Below, in pieces: positions 17,247 through 25,333 of a DNA stretch of 64,000 bases. A program made the position numbers and the translations under genes. A model generated the notes under the pieces. That model did not search any database. It was not told the DNA's origin and saw only the letters and a program-made list of their open reading frames with translations. Numbering within the stretch: position 1 is the first letter of the stretch; each line of letters starts with the position of its first letter. This DNA is from CALJFL01 sp039964455 (GTDB lineage: Bacteria; Pseudomonadota; Gammaproteobacteria; Pseudomonadales; Halieaceae): NCBI GenBank assembly GCA_039964455.1, contig JBDVXK010000012.1:722810-786809 (forward strand), read 5' to 3'.

Positions 17247-19258
17247 TGGCAAGCCGCCGTGTCCTGATGTTACCGCTGCTTATGTTGCTGGCGGGCAATG
17301 CAGGCGCGGCTGACCCGAACAATCAGAACTGGGCGCAGCACGGCGAAAACCCGGCTGAACAGCGCTACTCAACACTGACACAGGTAAACACCGATACGGT
17401 GGAAAGGTTGGGGCTGGCCTGGGAGCAATCTGCCGGGTCCAAACGCGGACTGGAAGCCACGCCCATCGTTGTCGATGGTGTGATGTATACCACCGGCACC
17501 TGGTCCAGGGTAATGGCGCTGGATGCGGTCACCGGCAAGGTGCTTTGGCAGTACGATCCAAAAGTGCCGCGAGCCTGGGCCAAGCGCTTGTGCTGCGACG
17601 TGGTCAACCGCGGTGTTGCCGTGCAGGATGGCAAGGTATTTCTGGGCACACTGGACGGCAGGCTGCTGGCGCTCGCTGCAGGGTCGGGCGAGGTGCTGTG
17701 GGAAATCGACACACTGGTCGATCGCGACGCCTGGTACTCCATCACCGGGGCACCCAGAATCATCAAAGACATGGTAGTGATAGGTAATGGCGGTGCCGAA
17801 TACGGCGTGCGCGGTTACATTACCGCCTATGACATGGCCTCTGGCAAACAGCGCTGGCGCTTCTTCACCGTGCCGGGTTCACCGCAGGGACCCTTCGAAA
17901 ACCCGGAACTGGCCGAGGCGGTAAAAACCTGGGACAAAGACCGTGAGTGGACAGGTGGTGGCGGCACGGCCTGGGATTCAATGGCTTACGACCCGGAACT
18001 GAATCTGCTCTATGTGGGAACCGGTAATGGCTCCCCATGGCCGCGCCACCTGCGCAGCCCCGGTGGCGGCGACAACCTGTTTCTGGCGTCCATCCTGGCA
18101 CTGAACCCGGATACCGGGCGCCTGGCCTGGTATTACCAGACCACCCCCGGTGACAACTGGGACTTTACCGCCACCCAGCACATGATCCTCGCGGACCTGC
18201 CCATCGATGGCCAACCACGCAAGGTGCTCATGCAGGCACCCAAGAACGGCTTTTTCTATGTGCTAGATCGGGAAACCGGCGAGCTGATCTCCGCGGAAAA
18301 ATTTGTCTTTACCAACTGGGCCAGCCACGTCGACCTGAAAACCGGCAGACCTGTAGAAACCGGGCTGGGCACCTACAAGGACGAGGACAAGTATGTTTTC
18401 CCCGCGGCCTCCGGCGGTCACAACTGGCACCCCATGGCGTTCAGCCCGGAGACTGGGCTGGTTTATTTCTCTGGTCGTGAGGCCGGCTGGGTGCACAGCA
18501 AGCACGACGACAAATGGTTCACCTACGGGGCCGACAACCTGCCTGAACTGATCGGCGAACAGCAGGTACCGGAAAACACCGGCTTCCTGAAAGCCTGGGA
18601 TCCGGTGACGCAAACGCTGGCCTGGCAGCAGGAACTGCCCAACACCTGGAATGGCGGCGTGTTGGCAACGGCAGGCAACCTCGTTCTGCACGGCACTGCC
18701 ACCGGTGACTTTTACGCGCTGGATGGTAAATCTGGCAAGGTGCTCAAGCGCATTGAAGTGGGCACAGGCATGATTGCACCGCCGATAAGCTATGCGGTTA
18801 ACGGCACCCAGTACATTGCGCTGATGGCCGGCTGGGGTGGCCCCGCATTCAATACTTTGGAGGGCGACGAAGCCCTGTTACGTCACGACAACGCCGGGCG
18901 CATATTAGCCTTCAAGCTCGATGGAGCCGCGGTGCCACTGCCACCGGAAGTACCACCACGCGGCCCACTCCCGGCACAACCGGACGTCACCGCCGATGCA
19001 GCAACACTGGAGGAAGGCCGGGTGCTTTACGTACGATTCTGCGGCAGCTGCCACGGTGTCTACGGCAGTGAGCCGATGCTGCCGGACTTGCGTCGCATGA
19101 CGCCGGCTACCCACGCCAACTTCAATCGCATCGTGCGCGAGGGCCTGTATGAAAACGCCGGCATGGCCAGTTTTGCCGATGAACTCAGCGAATCGCAGGT
19201 CGAGTCTATTCGGGCTTACATCGTAAGCCTGGCCAACAGCGCCCGCGCGGGCGACTGA
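17246..19258 (+). CDS. PQQ-dependent quinohemoprotein alcohol dehydrogenase
   Basis: Periplasmic alcohol oxidation with PQQ and a covalent heme. Seen: 670 residues. A signal peptide covers about 1-21 (LMLLAGNAGA). An eight-bladed propeller region includes the adjacent-cysteine pair Cys116-Cys117 (KRLCCDVVNRG), which forms the unusual disulfide above PQQ. Tryptophan-docking repeats such as LDAVTGKVLWQYD follow. A C-terminal cytochrome c domain carries FCGSCH (Cys599, Cys602, His603). This is the type II quinohemoprotein layout. Its ATG shares a base with the acyl-CoA dehydrogenase stop. No PQQ synthesis gene is in the window. A periplasmic enzyme in a cytoplasmic CoA operon suggests a side-chain alcohol precursor is oxidised before uptake; this is inference. 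Confidence 0.92.
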   Translation: MASRRVLMLPLLMLLAGNAGAADPNNQNWAQHGENPAEQRYSTLTQVNTDTVERLGLAWEQSAGSKRGLEATPIVVDGVMYTTGTWSRVMALDAVTGKVLWQYDPKVPRAWAKRLCCDVVNRGVAVQDGKVFLGTLDGRLLALAAGSGEVLWEIDTLVDRDAWYSITGAPRIIKDMVVIGNGGAEYGVRGYITAYDMASGKQRWRFFTVPGSPQGPFENPELAEAVKTWDKDREWTGGGGTAWDSMAYDPELNLLYVGTGNGSPWPRHLRSPGGGDNLFLASILALNPDTGRLAWYYQTTPGDNWDFTATQHMILADLPIDGQPRKVLMQAPKNGFFYVLDRETGELISAEKFVFTNWASHVDLKTGRPVETGLGTYKDEDKYVFPAASGGHNWHPMAFSPETGLVYFSGREAGWVHSKHDDKWFTYGADNLPELIGEQQVPENTGFLKAWDPVTQTLAWQQELPNTWNGGVLATAGNLVLHGTATGDFYALDGKSGKVLKRIEVGTGMIAPPISYAVNGTQYIALMAGWGGPAFNTLEGDEALLRHDNAGRILAFKLDGAAVPLPPEVPPRGPLPAQPDVTADAATLEEGRVLYVRFCGSCHGVYGSEPMLPDLRRMTPATHANFNRIVREGLYENAGMASFADELSESQVESIRAYIVSLANSARAGD

Positions 19259-19333
19259 CAGCCGCACCTGACGGGCTTGCGCAAGGCGCTGGCAACCGCC
19301 ATCATCCCGTCTTCATTTCACAGGGATAACTGT

Positions 19334-19801
19334 ATGACCCGTTACTGGCAGGATCTGGAGGTCGGCGACACATTCACTACCTCCGACGCTCTGACGCTGA
19401 CTCGTGAGGATATTCTGGCGTTCGCTGCAGAATTTGATCCGCAGCCCTACCACCTCGACAAAGAGGCCGCCGAAGCTTCCATTTTCGGTGGCCTGTGTGC
19501 CAGCGGCTGGCAGGTGTCAGCAATGATGATGCGATTGCTCACCGATACCTTTCACGATCAGGCCATCGCCTTACTGGGCGTGGCGTCGGTGCAACAGATG
19601 CGCTGGAAGATTCCGGTATTCGCTGGCGACAGCCTGACGGCCAACATCACGGTGATAGATCGCAAGGAATCATCCGGGCAGGATGGCGTAGGCACGGTAG
19701 ATGTCGAAATTCAGGTGAGCAACCAGAAAGACCAGGCTGTCATACAGCTGCAAAACCGGCTTCTTGTGCCCCACGCTGCGTTGGAGGCTGCCCATGCCTA
19801 G
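19334..19801 (+). CDS. MaoC-like hot-dog dehydratase, first copy
   Basis: Seen: 155 residues with the MaoC fold: RYWQDLEVGDTFTT at the start, then TLTREDILAFAAEFDPQPYH, where the Asp and His of the hydratase motif lie, and GGLCASGWQVSAMMMRL. Known: MaoC proteins hydrate enoyl-CoAs to (R)-3-hydroxyacyl-CoAs, sometimes as pairs. I start at ATG 19334, which has AGGG upstream, rather than the longer frame from 19277. It overlaps the second MaoC gene by eight bases. A 75-base gap after the PQQ enzyme contains a GC-rich palindrome at the end of that gene but no clear terminator. Confidence 0.88.
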   Translation: MTRYWQDLEVGDTFTTSDALTLTREDILAFAAEFDPQPYHLDKEAAEASIFGGLCASGWQVSAMMMRLLTDTFHDQAIALLGVASVQQMRWKIPVFAGDSLTANITVIDRKESSGQDGVGTVDVEIQVSNQKDQAVIQLQNRLLVPHAALEAAHA

Positions 19802-20294
19802 CAGACCTTATATTCGCAGCCGCTGGTTCGAGGATATTCCAGTAGGTGAATTCCACGTGTTCGGTTCACACACCTTTAGTGAACTGGAGATCATAGAGTT
19901 CGGCAAAAAATATGCGCCAGAGATCTACCACACCGACCCGGTAGCCGCGCTGGACACCTATTACCGCGGGCTGATCGCCTCCGGTTGGCACCTGACTGCC
20001 GTCTGGATGCGGATGATGGTGGACTATATGGAGCACTTTGCCCGCGGCGTACAGGATGGACGCCGCAATGGCGCCGGCCTCGGGCTGCAGGATCTGGAGT
20101 GGTTCCAGCCGGTGCGACCTGGCCACACGCTTACCTACACCTATGAAATCATAGAAAAGTCGGAGAAAGTGGTGCGCGACCGATGGGGAATTATCAAAAG
20201 CCGCAACGAAGCGTTTAACCAGTACAACGAACCGGTGATGAGCTTCACTATCGATATTCTGGCTGAGAGAAACCCGGAGTTACTGGCAGGTTAA
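19794..20294 (+). CDS. MaoC-like hot-dog dehydratase, second copy
   Basis: Seen: 166 residues; RWFEDIPVGEFHVFGSHTFS, then EIIEFGKKYAPEIYHTDPVA and YYRGLIASGWHLTAVWMRMM. It is homologous to the preceding gene but diverged: KKYAPEIYH replaces AEFDPQPYH, so one acidic residue of the hydratase motif is lost and the His kept. This is the usual sign of a heteromeric MaoC pair with one active and one structural subunit. ATG 19794 has GGAGG six bases upstream. It is the last gene of the operon and converges on iorB. Confidence 0.85.
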   Translation: MPSRPYIRSRWFEDIPVGEFHVFGSHTFSELEIIEFGKKYAPEIYHTDPVAALDTYYRGLIASGWHLTAVWMRMMVDYMEHFARGVQDGRRNGAGLGLQDLEWFQPVRPGHTLTYTYEIIEKSEKVVRDRWGIIKSRNEAFNQYNEPVMSFTIDILAERNPELLAG

Positions 20295-20301
20295 AGCGTT
20301 G

Positions 20302-20323
20302 CTGGCAGGTTATGCTGCCAGCG
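20302..20323. terminator. Hairpin between convergent operons
   Basis: GCTGGCAG-gttatg-CTGCCAGC, a perfect eight-base stem at the convergence of the MaoC and iorB genes, overlapping the last iorB codons. No T-tract follows on either strand. The 11-mer CTGGCAGGTTA also occurs as a direct repeat at 20284 and 20303. It may weakly stop transcription both ways. Confidence 0.35.
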
Positions 20324-21794
20324 CTTCGCCGAATGCTTCTCCGGTATCATCTGCCAGCGCTTCGCTCCGCCACGCCTTGAGCTGATCGGCCGATACGCCC
20401 TCGCCCTCTTCCACTCGCTGTAAGATCGCCAGCATCTGGGCAGTGGTGCGGGCGCGGGTATCACCATAGCCTTTGACCAATCGTCCACTCTCCGCCAGTT
20501 CCAAGGCAAGCTCAGGATTGTTACCCGCAGCATCACGCAAGACAGTCAGCCAGCGCCCTATCATGGCGTGCTCGTGCTGGTAACCGAGCATACCGCGGCG
20601 AAAACGTCGCAACCCGGCGAGAAAACGCAGGCTGAAAAATACGCCTATGGTATTGGTGCGCAACTGCTTACCACCGGTGAACAGGTTGAGGAATTTACGC
20701 CATGAGCTGGACTGCAATACGTAATTACCCAACCGTGGTGGCAGCAACGAACACATTTCCTCAACCCGGGGACGGAAGAATTCGGTGACGTCGAAAAACT
20801 GGTCGGGCTCAGCCATGACTTCGTCGCGAACTTTATCCATGCGCGCCGCACGCGTTTTGAATTGCGCGACCCTGGGAATATCCTCAAAGCACATCCACAG
20901 GGCGAGATAGCGTCCAGTTTCCCGGGTCAGCCTGTAGTCCTGCCGACCATCATCGAGCGCCAGCACATCCCGTACTTCGTCCAGAAACTGGTGAGCGTAG
21001 GCGTAATCCTGATAATCGACGCACTTATCCAGTCCGTGATAGAGAATCTCCCGGCATGACTCGGGGAAGGCCTCAAGGCGACGCAGCAATTCCGCTCCAG
21101 CCGCTGACGTTGCCTGTGGCACTACAAATACAGGCTCTGCAGCCACCGATGGCTCGAACTGCTCAACGCCGCCGGATAACGCACGCTGGAAGCTGGCGGA
21201 GAAAGCCGCAAGGTTTACGTCAACGGCCTTACCCGCTTCACGTATCTCCGCTTCGAAACTTTCGCGGGGAAAAGGCAGCACGCCCGAGCCGGCCAGCGCA
21301 CCCAGCAACACTGAGGAGATGACCGCATTGTGTTCATTGGCTAGCGCCAACATGTCGTAGTGAATATATTGCTGTGCGTAACGACCCGCGATCTCCTGCA
21401 ACACCAGCGGATCAATTGTTCCGTCACCAAGCTCCGCTTTTTCCGCGATGCTGTATACCCGGTGATCAGAGGCAATCAGTGTGGTGCGCTCGGCTGTCAC
21501 AAAGCCACGCTGCACCATGCGGGCAGCCTCGGCCACCTCAGATGCTATCGCAATATCGATATCACCCTGCGCCGGAAACAGGGACATCACCGGCGCCTGT
21601 TCCTTAACCGCCGAGCGGGGAAAGAATTCCAGATAATAAATAGTCGCGCCCGTACGCTGGGCGACACCCGCCAGGGATGTGGTCTGGCATAACCAGTCTT
21701 CGCGCTCGGCGACACCGATAACCCAGTTGGTAAAAACGCCGCCACCTTCGCCGCCAAGAGCAGCTGCCACCATATTAATCGTGCGATCGGTCAT
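20310..21794 (-). CDS. iorB: IorB-type 2-oxoacid:ferredoxin oxidoreductase subunit
   Basis: Small-domain subunit of an indolepyruvate-type oxidoreductase. Seen: 494 residues. The N-terminal part (GGEGGGVFTNWVIGVAER and SLAGVAQRTGATIYY) is the gamma domain of 2-oxoacid:ferredoxin oxidoreductases. A long C-terminal extension of the kind found in bacterial IorB proteins follows; archaeal IorB is much shorter. It overlaps iorA by four bases (ATGA). Known: IorAB decarboxylates aryl 2-oxoacids to aryl-CoA with ferredoxin reduction. Here it is in one operon with an isatin hydrolase-like gene. Inference: the substrate is isatinate, an aryl 2-oxoacid, and the product a 2-aminobenzoyl unit. Confidence 0.85.
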   Translation of the reverse strand: MTDRTINMVAAALGGEGGGVFTNWVIGVAEREDWLCQTTSLAGVAQRTGATIYYLEFFPRSAVKEQAPVMSLFPAQGDIDIAIASEVAEAARMVQRGFVTAERTTLIASDHRVYSIAEKAELGDGTIDPLVLQEIAGRYAQQYIHYDMLALANEHNAVISSVLLGALAGSGVLPFPRESFEAEIREAGKAVDVNLAAFSASFQRALSGGVEQFEPSVAAEPVFVVPQATSAAGAELLRRLEAFPESCREILYHGLDKCVDYQDYAYAHQFLDEVRDVLALDDGRQDYRLTRETGRYLALWMCFEDIPRVAQFKTRAARMDKVRDEVMAEPDQFFDVTEFFRPRVEEMCSLLPPRLGNYVLQSSSWRKFLNLFTGGKQLRTNTIGVFFSLRFLAGLRRFRRGMLGYQHEHAMIGRWLTVLRDAAGNNPELALELAESGRLVKGYGDTRARTTAQMLAILQRVEEGEGVSADQLKAWRSEALADDTGEAFGEALAA

Positions 21795-23980
21795 AGTGCG
21801 CGCGCCACCCGCTTACGTTCATCGCGCTCTTGTAACCAGCCGATCACCGACTGGCGTATACCGCCTATAAATCGATCCCAGCCGTTGGGGTTATACACCA
21901 GGTCGACCCGCGAAAAGGAGGGGCAGAGAATCGCGGCATGTGCATTACTGCCGCAGACACCACAGCCCACACAACTATTATCCACGTAGGACACTGGGTC
22001 CTGCCGCAAGGGGTCAGGGTTGGGCTTGATCGTTAGGGACGGGCAGCCAGAAATGCGGATGCAGGCGTGATCGCCGGTGCAGGTTTCGCTGTCCACCATA
22101 AATCGTGCGCGACGGGTGCGTTTGCCATCCTTGATTGACTTATTGAGCAGCGGCTTAACCCGGCGCTGCCGATTAAGCATGCACTCACCTTCGGCGATGA
22201 TGACCTTCAACCCGGGCTCCTGGGTGGTCAGCGCATCCCGCAAGGTCTCTTTCATACTCTCAATACTGTATGTGCTCACTGTGCGTATCCACTTCACCCC
22301 GGCGCCACGACAAGCCTCGTCGATGGGTTGTTCGTCATCCCGCACAGGACCATCGGTGTCGATTGTGGTGGCGATAATCTGGTTGGGCTCAACCAGCGAA
22401 GGAATATCCTGCCCGCCAGTGGCTGCGGAGTAGCCATTGTCGACAATGATCAACAGGCCGTCGTGTTTGTTGAACACGGCACTGGTGACACCACTGGTCA
22501 ATCCGTTATGCCAGAAGCCGCCATCACCCATGATGCTGATCGACTTGTGCGGCAGTGCATGGCGGATACTGGAAGAACTGGCCAGCGACAGGCCATAACC
22601 CATAATCGTATTGCCAAGATTAAAGGGCGCCAGTGTGGCGAAAGAATGGCAGCCAATATCCGAGCTGATGTGGAACGGCCCGAGCTCGGTTTGTACCTGC
22701 TTCAATGCCGAAAACAACGGCCTTTCGGGGCACCCCGTGCACAGACCCGAGGGCCTGGGGGGTACATTTTCCAGCAATGTATTGTGATCATCGTCAGCGA
22801 GAGTCGACTGTAATGCGCGAACCTCTTCCTCACTCAGGCGCAAACTTATGCCGGGTAAACCCGCACTGGTCACGAATCGGGTGAGCCCCAACAGCGTAAC
22901 CTGACCTGTGTATTCACCGGCCATTGGCATAATGTCTTTGCCGTAAACCCGGGTCTGCACGTCGGCCCGGCGCAGTACGGTGTGAATGCCCTGCTCTACA
23001 TACTCCGGCTGGCCTTCTTCGAGAACAAGAACCTGTTGCTTGCCGACACAGAACTCGACCAGTTCATCGGGAATCAGTGGATAAGCCACGTTCATCACAT
23101 AGATGGGGATGTCGCTGTTGCCAAACACATCACACAGACCCTGCCGCTGCAGTGCACGGATTACTGTGTTGTAAACACCGCCTTGCACAATGATGCCCAA
23201 CTGCTCATGTTTACCGGGGAAAAATTCGTTGAGTTTCTCTTTCTTTATAAAGTCGATAGCCGCCGGCAGGCGCTGGGCAATTTTTTCCTGCTCCTGCGCG
23301 TACACATTCGGTGGCAGAATTATCTTCTCGGCTTCGCGGTTAGGGCTCACCGGATTTCTGTTACTGAACTCTGGCGCCTTATTATCGCGGGCAATAAATT
23401 CGCCGGTCACATGACAGCCACGAATACGCATCATGTAAAAAATCGGGGTGTTACTGGCTTCTGATAGCTGAAAGCCCTTTTCCACGTTGTCGACAATACT
23501 GGTGAGATTGGGCCTGGGGTCCAGCAGCCACATCTGCGCTTTCATCGCAAACGCATAGGTACGCTCCTGCATAATGCTGGAGCCCTCACCGTAGTCCTCG
23601 CCAACGATCACCATCGCCCCGCCGGTCACCCCTGAAGACGCCAGGTTGGACAGAGCATCGGATGCTACATTGGTGCCCACCGTGGATTTCCAGGTAACGG
23701 CGCCACGCAGGGGATAGTTAACAGAGGCGCTTAGCATGGCGGCAGCAGTTGCCTCGCTACCGCTTGCCTCAAAGTGCACACCCAGTTCCCCGAGTATTTC
23801 CTGGGCATCGTTGAGCACATCCATCAGGTGCGAAATCGGAGAACCCTGATAGCCGCCAACGTAGGAAACACCAGACTGCAACAGGGCCTTGGTGATCGCT
23901 AGGATCCCCTCCCCCTGAAACACTTCACCGTCACCCGATCGAAGCTTCAGAACTTCCTTGGCAAACGAACGCTCAGCCAT
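21791..23980 (-). CDS. iorA: IorA-type TPP-dependent 2-oxoacid:ferredoxin oxidoreductase
   Basis: Catalytic subunit that binds thiamine diphosphate and oxidatively decarboxylates an aryl 2-oxoacid. Seen: 729 residues. The N-terminal pyrimidine-binding domain includes GYQGSPISHLMDVL. The TPP domain has GDGGFWHNGLTSG and NGYSAATGGQ. A C-terminal ferredoxin-like domain has cysteines in CTGDHACIRISGCP and CVGCGVCGSNAH plus ILCP, enough for Fe-S clusters, though the first set is irregular. It is longer than typical archaeal IorA. The gene starts six bases after the cyclase gene, so the hydrolase and this enzyme are co-expressed. Whether CoA is the acceptor or the free acid is formed cannot be told here. 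Confidence 0.88.
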   Translation of the reverse strand: MAERSFAKEVLKLRSGDGEVFQGEGILAITKALLQSGVSYVGGYQGSPISHLMDVLNDAQEILGELGVHFEASGSEATAAAMLSASVNYPLRGAVTWKSTVGTNVASDALSNLASSGVTGGAMVIVGEDYGEGSSIMQERTYAFAMKAQMWLLDPRPNLTSIVDNVEKGFQLSEASNTPIFYMMRIRGCHVTGEFIARDNKAPEFSNRNPVSPNREAEKIILPPNVYAQEQEKIAQRLPAAIDFIKKEKLNEFFPGKHEQLGIIVQGGVYNTVIRALQRQGLCDVFGNSDIPIYVMNVAYPLIPDELVEFCVGKQQVLVLEEGQPEYVEQGIHTVLRRADVQTRVYGKDIMPMAGEYTGQVTLLGLTRFVTSAGLPGISLRLSEEEVRALQSTLADDDHNTLLENVPPRPSGLCTGCPERPLFSALKQVQTELGPFHISSDIGCHSFATLAPFNLGNTIMGYGLSLASSSSIRHALPHKSISIMGDGGFWHNGLTSGVTSAVFNKHDGLLIIVDNGYSAATGGQDIPSLVEPNQIIATTIDTDGPVRDDEQPIDEACRGAGVKWIRTVSTYSIESMKETLRDALTTQEPGLKVIIAEGECMLNRQRRVKPLLNKSIKDGKRTRRARFMVDSETCTGDHACIRISGCPSLTIKPNPDPLRQDPVSYVDNSCVGCGVCGSNAHAAILCPSFSRVDLVYNPNGWDRFIGGIRQSVIGWLQERDERKRVARAL

Positions 23981-23986
23981 AAAAAA

Positions 23987-24778
23987 TCAGCCCTGCGGAA
24001 CCAGTGCCATCACTCGCACAGGGCTGCCAGAGCCCTCGCGGATCTTGAGCGGCGCAGCAATGATGACACTGCCCGTCGCCGGCAGTTGATCCAGATTGCA
24101 CAGGCTGGCAAGCCCGCATTTATTAGCGCCATGCATGAGGTTGTGACAGGGGAACATGGGCTCCTGGCCCGAGGCCTGGCCCGCGTCAGTACCCACGGTC
24201 TCCGTTCCAACACCGGTGATATTGCGTTCCTCAGCCAAAAACGTCACCGCCTCAGGCTCCCAGCCCGGGGTGTGACCGCCGTCAGCCTGCATGTTCAGGT
24301 ATTCCTCGTTAGTTGCCTTCTTCGACCAGTCGGTGCGGTAGAGCACCCAGCAACCTTCGGGAATTCGCCCATGCTCAGCCTCCCAGTCCTTGAGAAAATC
24401 CAGCGTCAGCAGGTAGTCGGGGTTGTTCTTCACCTGTTCAGTGGCATCAAGTACGACGGCAGGTGCCACAAAGCGCTCCATGGGCAGTGTATCGGTGGCA
24501 TGGTTCTCATGATCTTTGCCCGATATCCAGTGAATAGGCGCGTCAAAGTGTGTGCCGGTATGCTCGCTACACTTGAAGTTGTTCCAGTACCACGCAGGCC
24601 CCTTCTCGTCATAGCGCGAGATCAGCTCACTGCTGAACGCCCAGGCCTGACCCCAGCCAAACTCTTCCGGTAGCTGCAATACCGGCGTGTTCGGATCGAG
24701 GGTGACCGTCAGATCAACAATACTAATTGAACCTTCAGTAAGTGCCGTTGCAAACGACATCAGTGCATCAGTGCCCAT
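23987..24778 (-). CDS. Cyclase-family metal hydrolase, isatin hydrolase-like
   Basis: Seen: 263 residues with the metal-binding signature HTGTHFDAPIHW (His73, His77, Asp79, His83), the H-x-GTH-x-D-x-P-x-H motif of the kynurenine formamidase/isatin hydrolase family. Known: these Mn- or Zn-dependent enzymes hydrolyse cyclic or N-formyl amides. KynB would need a kynureninase partner, and none is here; the gene is instead fused into an operon with IorAB. I therefore favour isatin to isatinate (2-aminophenylglyoxylate). ATG 24778 has GAGGAA about eight bases upstream. It diverges from the ridA-like operon across a gap holding MarR operator D. Confidence 0.82.
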   Translation of the reverse strand: MGTDALMSFATALTEGSISIVDLTVTLDPNTPVLQLPEEFGWGQAWAFSSELISRYDEKGPAWYWNNFKCSEHTGTHFDAPIHWISGKDHENHATDTLPMERFVAPAVVLDATEQVKNNPDYLLTLDFLKDWEAEHGRIPEGCWVLYRTDWSKKATNEEYLNMQADGGHTPGWEPEAVTFLAEERNITGVGTETVGTDAGQASGQEPMFPCHNLMHGANKCGLASLCNLDQLPATGSVIIAAPLKIREGSGSPVRVMALVPQG

Positions 24779-24861
24779 GGGATTTTCCTCTGTTATCTAG
24801 CTGTCCAAAAAGATTCGACCACTACTATACTTTAGTCAACTTTCGGCTGCGGCTGGAATAT

Positions 24862-24877
24862 ATTTTAAGTTTAAAAT
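24862..24877. promoter_or_regulatory. MarR operator, site D
   Basis: ATTTTA-AGTT-TAAAAT with perfect six-base arms, in the 140-base gap between the divergent hydrolase and ridA-like operons. It is 12 kb from marR. A TATACT hexamer at 24877-24882 overlaps its last base and may be the -10 for the plus-strand operon, so bound repressor would block the promoter. Confidence 0.7.
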
Positions 24878-24918
24878 ATACTGCATCAAATCGCTAACTA
24901 CAAGCAAAGGCGAAATCC

Positions 24919-25329
24919 ATGCATAAACCATTATTGCCAGAAGGCTGGCCACGGCCCAAGGGCTACGCCAACGGTGTACTCGCTACCGGCAACAGAACCA
25001 TTTACGTGGGCGGCCAGATAGGCTGGAACTCAGACTGCGTATTTGAGACCAGCGACTTCGTGGAACAGGTCCAGCAAACGCTGGCCAATGTCCGTGCTGT
25101 GCTGGAATCCGCAGGTGCCGGCCCCGAGCACATGGCGAGAATGACCTGGTACATCACCGACAAGCAAGCCTACACCGAGAATCTGGCCGGCATTGGCCAG
25201 GCCTACAGAGAGGTGATGGGCAAGAACTTTCCCGCCATGTCAGTGGTACAGGTTGTGGCGCTGGTGGAGGACCAGGCCATGGTAGAAATCGAAGTCACCG
25301 CGGTGCTAGACGATGCCCTACCCAGCTGA
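24919..25329 (+). CDS. RidA/YjgF-family enamine/imine hydrolase
   Basis: Seen: 136 residues of the Rid family: GYANGVLATGNRTIYVGGQI at the start, a central TLANVRAVLESAGAG, and the C-terminal PAMSVVQVVALVEDQAMVEI. The usual catalytic Arg of the R-T/P-x-R segment is replaced by Met in PAMSVV, so it belongs to a divergent subfamily. Known: RidA hydrolyses reactive enamines and imines and releases ammonia. The product of 2-aminobenzoyl-CoA dearomatisation is an enamine, so a Rid protein fits removal of that nitrogen. It has AAGGCG upstream of ATG 24919 and leads the seven-gene operon behind operator D. Confidence 0.85.
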   Translation: MHKPLLPEGWPRPKGYANGVLATGNRTIYVGGQIGWNSDCVFETSDFVEQVQQTLANVRAVLESAGAGPEHMARMTWYITDKQAYTENLAGIGQAYREVMGKNFPAMSVVQVVALVEDQAMVEIEVTAVLDDALPS

Positions 25330-25333
25330 TCCC

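Noticed and set aside
23987..24778. Kynurenine formamidase (KynB) of tryptophan breakdown
   Set aside because: Same family motif, but no kynureninase or tryptophan dioxygenase is near; the operon with IorAB fits isatin hydrolysis better. Not excluded by sequence alone.
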